From: Sphingobacterium oryzagri
GTDB taxonomy: Bacteria; Bacteroidota; Bacteroidia; Sphingobacteriales; Sphingobacteriaceae
Reading direction: 5' to 3'
Length of the DNA stretch: 64,000 bases
Assembly (NCBI RefSeq): GCF_028736175.1
Contig: NZ_CP117880.1
Span: 4,960,001 to 5,024,000, forward strand
Shown here: in pieces, positions 61,702 through 64,000 of the stretch
Layout: every line of letters starts with the position of its first letter
Numbering within the stretch: position 1 is the first letter of the stretch
The notes under the pieces: model-generated
Seen by the model: only the letters and a program-made list of their open reading frames with translations
The model's database searches: none
Told to the model about the DNA's origin: nothing
Program-made: the position numbers and the translations under genes

Positions 61702-62514
61702 ATGAAAAAATTAATAACAACTTTAGTAGGGTTAAGTAGTCTTTTGGGCAATCTTTTTGCGCAGGTTGCACCGCAAGAAGCCCGTTTAGTCCGACTAGAT
61801 GGCACCGTGAATTTTCGAGACATAGGCGGATACAAAACAAGCGATGGAAAGACGGTGAAATGGGGAAAGTTGTATCGAGCTGATGCACTTGATAAATTAA
61901 GTGATACCGATAAAGTCAACTTAACAGATAGAAAAATAGCGTATGTCATTGATTTTCGGGGTAATGAAGAAGCGTTGAAAGCCCCCGATTTGTTACCAGA
62001 ACAGATAAACTATGTCCGTCTTCCTGCCGGTAGTTCCAACGACAGTATGAAAAGTCTTTTTGCCGAAATAAAAGATGGAAAAAAGTCGATGGAAAAATTC
62101 TATTCCAACACGAACGCTTTAGTGCCTCGTTATAAACCTTTCTTTCAGCAATTACTATCTTTGCCAGATTCCAGTGCTTTGGTTTACCACTGTACCGCAG
62201 GTAAAGACAGGACAGGCATTGCTACAGCCCTTGTTCTGTATACACTAGGCGTGCCAAAAGAACAAATTATTGAAGACTACCTGTCGACTAATTATTACCG
62301 GAAAGACGCGAATGAAGCGAGCATACAGCATATGATGCAGATGGGGCTATCTAAAGAAGCCGCTACGGACATTATGGGCGTACAGCAGAGTTACTTAGAA
62401 GCGACCTTTGCCGCTATAGAGCAAGAATACGGCAGTATGCAAAAATTTTTGGCCGAAGGACTAGGTATTTCTGACGTAGAAATAGCACGACTGAAAGATG
62501 CTTTTGTTAATTAA
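61702..62514 (+). CDS. Secreted tyrosine-phosphatase-fold enzyme
   Basis: A 270-residue exported phosphatase with signal peptide MKKLITTLVGLSSLLGNLFA. Features of the Y_phosphatase3 family are VRLDGTVNFRDIGGYKTSDG, WGKLYRADALDKLSDTD, VIDFRGNEE and the catalytic P-loop HCTAGKDRTG with Cys164 and Arg170. The Lys and Asp inside the loop are typical of members acting on phosphoinositides as well as phosphoproteins. It is the third gene of a SusC-SusD-phosphatase operon, so the likely task is removing phosphate from an imported or surface-bound phosphorylated ligand. That substrate is inferred. Confidence 0.92.
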   Translation: MKKLITTLVGLSSLLGNLFAQVAPQEARLVRLDGTVNFRDIGGYKTSDGKTVKWGKLYRADALDKLSDTDKVNLTDRKIAYVIDFRGNEEALKAPDLLPEQINYVRLPAGSSNDSMKSLFAEIKDGKKSMEKFYSNTNALVPRYKPFFQQLLSLPDSSALVYHCTAGKDRTGIATALVLYTLGVPKEQIIEDYLSTNYYRKDANEASIQHMMQMGLSKEAATDIMGVQQSYLEATFAAIEQEYGSMQKFLAEGLGISDVEIARLKDAFVN

Positions 62515-62532
62515 TTAGGCTGCAACTACGCA

Positions 62533-62680
62533 TGAGGCTGTCTAAAAAGTGATTAAATTTCGTCATCGAGAAGGAGGAACGACGACGAAGCAATCTTATC
62601 AAATAAAAATGCAGATTGCTTCGTCATACTTCCTCGCCATGATGCATTTTGAAGTTAATCGATTAGCTTTTTGTACAGGA
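62533..62680. mobile_element. MITE-like palindromic element
   Basis: A 148-bp intergenic element. Imperfect terminal inverted repeats: GGCTGTCTAAAAAG at the left and, reversed, CCTGTACAAAAAG at the right. Inside is a hairpin with a perfect 13-bp stem GACGAAGCAATCT/AGATTGCTTCGTC and longer imperfect arms. The arm (CGTCATCGAGAAGGAGGAAC and onward) resembles a palindromic repeat common in many bacterial genomes. No coding capacity. Confidence 0.65.
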
Positions 62681-62775
62681 TCTTTCTTTCCCCATCCTTA
62701 TGAATCCGCTTGTTAATAATGTACAGCAATTAAAATATCTTTTAGTATGTGCACTGCATATTGGTATTAGAATTT

Positions 62776-62783
62776 TAACTTTG
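62776..62783 (+). promoter_or_regulatory. -7 box for the VF530-like gene
   Basis: TAACTTTG matches TAnnTTTG and ends 10 nt before the ATG at 62794. No clear -33 TTTG is seen at the usual distance. Confidence 0.45.
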
Positions 62784-62793
62784 AAAAAAAGCG

Positions 62794-63030
62794 ATGGAAA
62801 AATCAAATGATCCGCTGCATGGAAAGCGGCTAGATACTATACTAGAAGAATTGCTAGAATATTTTGAAACGTTCGAAAAACTAGGTGAACAGATCAAAAT
62901 CAAATGTTTTACCGACAACCCGAGCAAAAGCTCGTCTCTTAAATTTTTAAGGAAAACACCCTGGGCCAGAGCCAAAGTAGAAAGTTTGTATCTGTATGTG
63001 CTACGGAAGAAAAAGAAAAAAGATTTGTAA
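62794..63030 (+). CDS. VF530 family DNA-binding protein
   Basis: A 78-residue basic protein matching the VF530/DUF2132 family along its length: DPLHGKRLDTILEELLEYFE, LGEQIKIKCFTDNPSKSSSL and KFLRKTPWARAKVESLYL, then a poly-basic tail (RKKKKKDL). Family members form a small alpha-beta fold able to bind DNA; their biological role is unclear. It is monocistronic, just right of the MITE-like element. Confidence 0.92.
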   Translation: MEKSNDPLHGKRLDTILEELLEYFETFEKLGEQIKIKCFTDNPSKSSSLKFLRKTPWARAKVESLYLYVLRKKKKKDL

Positions 63031-63680
63031 TTGCTTGGCTCCTGCTAATCATCGTCTAGTCGTATCGGCTTTATTCTACAAATAAAATTTACCAGACCGA
63101 AAACAGGCATATCACCCAAGGCATTCCTCCGGACTAAGTTCTTCGGGCGTCTGCGTTTACGCTTTGTATAATAGATTCGCTACTAAATTTGCTTATTCCC
63201 TCAAGTGAAAAAGACCATTATTTACTTCTTTTCCTGCTGCACAGCCCCTCCTTTAAAGCCCATACCATGTAAAGCGACAAGAACTACCTAGGTCGAAAAG
63301 CGAATAAAGCGGCTTATACTAGGCCGTTTTAAAAATGAAGATTTAAAATGACGATTTCCGGCTTTACTGTTCGCGCATGAACAATGCGATGTCCATTTTC
63401 GAACAGCTAACAAACGTAGCAAAAATTAAAAACACTGACTACAAGCGACTTATACTATTTGGCAAAGCCCTTGCATTCCTATGATCAGCTGGACAAGGCT
63501 GGAATAATAAAGTCTGAATGCAGCGGTAAAAGTTTCACCGAGTAAATTTCTGTATTCACCGAGAAACAACCGTAATCCGTCTAATAGTCGTTCGTCAGCA
63601 GGATGCAGCACCGTACTTTTGAAGTATCAAATAGGAAATAATAACATATAGATATTAAAAGACATTAAAAAAACACAACC
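63031..63680. other. Intergenic region, no gene recognised
   Basis: The right end holds the promoter of the NTF2-like paralogue (63591-63621). A 35-codon frame at 63377-63484 (starts MNNAMSIFEQLTNVAKIKN) has no recognised relatives and no promoter. The rest shows no hairpin with a T-tract and no repeat. Confidence 0.3.
63591..63621 (+). promoter_or_regulatory. Promoter of the truncated NTF2-like gene
   Basis: TTCG (63591-63594), 19-bp spacer, -7 TACTTTTG (63614-63621), then a 59-nt AT-rich leader to the ATG at 63681. Confidence 0.5.
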
Positions 63681-64000
63681 ATGAAAAAGACATTAACAAC
63701 CATCGCAGCAGCCATCATTATGATCAGCTCATTCTCTTCCTTCGCCGCAGAGAAAACCAATCCGTTGAAGAACGTAGAATCTGCAAAGATTATTAATACC
63801 TATCTGGAAGCGACTACGCTTGGCAGCATCGAACTCAATAAATTCCTTTTTGCTGATGATTTTCAGTACAGCAATAGCGCAAACAATGACACGTTCAACA
63901 AGCGCGAGTACAGCAATTTCTTAAAAGCACACAAAGGCGTAAACTTTGACTGCAAGACAAGCTATGAGATTTTGGATCAAAGTGGAAAGGCTTGTATGGC
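63681..64000 (+). CDS. Secreted NTF2-like protein, paralogue (3' end outside window)
   Basis: The frame is open from ATG 63681 to the window end, 106 residues. Signal peptide MKKTLTTIAAAIIMISSFSS ends near FAAE. The mature part is closely similar to the protein at 40248-40673: IINTYLEATTLGSIELNKF, LFADDFQYSNSAN, FLKAHKGVNFDCKTSYEILD, QSGKACMA. The last quarter of the domain is beyond the window. Two such genes about 23 kb apart point to a gene duplication. Confidence 0.85.
   Translation, partial: MKKTLTTIAAAIIMISSFSSFAAEKTNPLKNVESAKIINTYLEATTLGSIELNKFLFADDFQYSNSANNDTFNKREYSNFLKAHKGVNFDCKTSYEILDQSGKACM

Noticed and set aside
63377-63484. 35-codon frame before the truncated NTF2-like gene
   Set aside because: No promoter, signal or family resemblance.

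Overview
The window looks like chromosome of a Sphingobacteriaceae-type Bacteroidota, most likely Sphingobacterium or a close relative. The evidence is several SusC/SusD pairs, GLPGLI and OMP_b-brl TonB-type proteins, a PafA-type alkaline phosphatase, lipoproteins with Bacteroidota-style lipoboxes, almost no Shine-Dalgarno sequences, and many promoters of the Bacteroidota form (TTTG, about 20 bp, TAnnTTTG). No rRNA, tRNA, CRISPR array, phage or intact insertion sequence was seen.

Left part (1-19.3 kb), mostly housekeeping: the end of pafA, an Rrf2 regulator, murF, an SMP-30-like propeller, a LOG-family nucleotide hydrolase, an outer-membrane beta-barrel receptor, a padR-pspC operon with an operator over its promoter, VanZ plus an overlooked 41-residue lipoprotein, comF, rlmN, a DUF4349 lipoprotein, a luciferase-like oxidoreductase, miaE, a two-gene FAD (GMC) dehydrogenase with a Tat-exported small subunit, and a glycosyltransferase.

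Middle (19.3-42.4 kb), more accessory: an unrecognised secreted protein, then an exact 20-unit array of a 21-bp repeat next to a G-quadruplex-type tract. After these come a lipoprotein, a GLPGLI/TonB-receptor pair, DUF4256, DUF2490, a SusCD pair, an Oar-like receptor divergent from a metzincin-like lipoprotein with a beta/gamma-crystallin tail, a propeller lipoprotein, an NTF2-like secreted protein, an ABM-type monooxygenase and a remnant of a second one, and two copies of a 70-bp terminator-bearing repeat.

Right part (42.4-64 kb), polysaccharide utilization: a minus-strand operon of a CHRD-like lipoprotein and two SusC/SusD pairs lies divergent from a pectate-lyase-like enzyme. A membrane-anchored AraC regulator follows, then another SusC/SusD pair with a secreted tyrosine-phosphatase-fold enzyme, a MITE-like element, a VF530 DNA-binding protein and a truncated paralogue of the NTF2-like protein.

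The most interesting non-coding signal is a shared operator-like motif, CGTTTTCG-N9-CAAACG, with two CG-centred half or full palindromes exactly 21 bp apart. It occurs three times, each oriented toward a surface nutrient-acquisition or protease gene, and suggests one LacI-type regulon across these loci.
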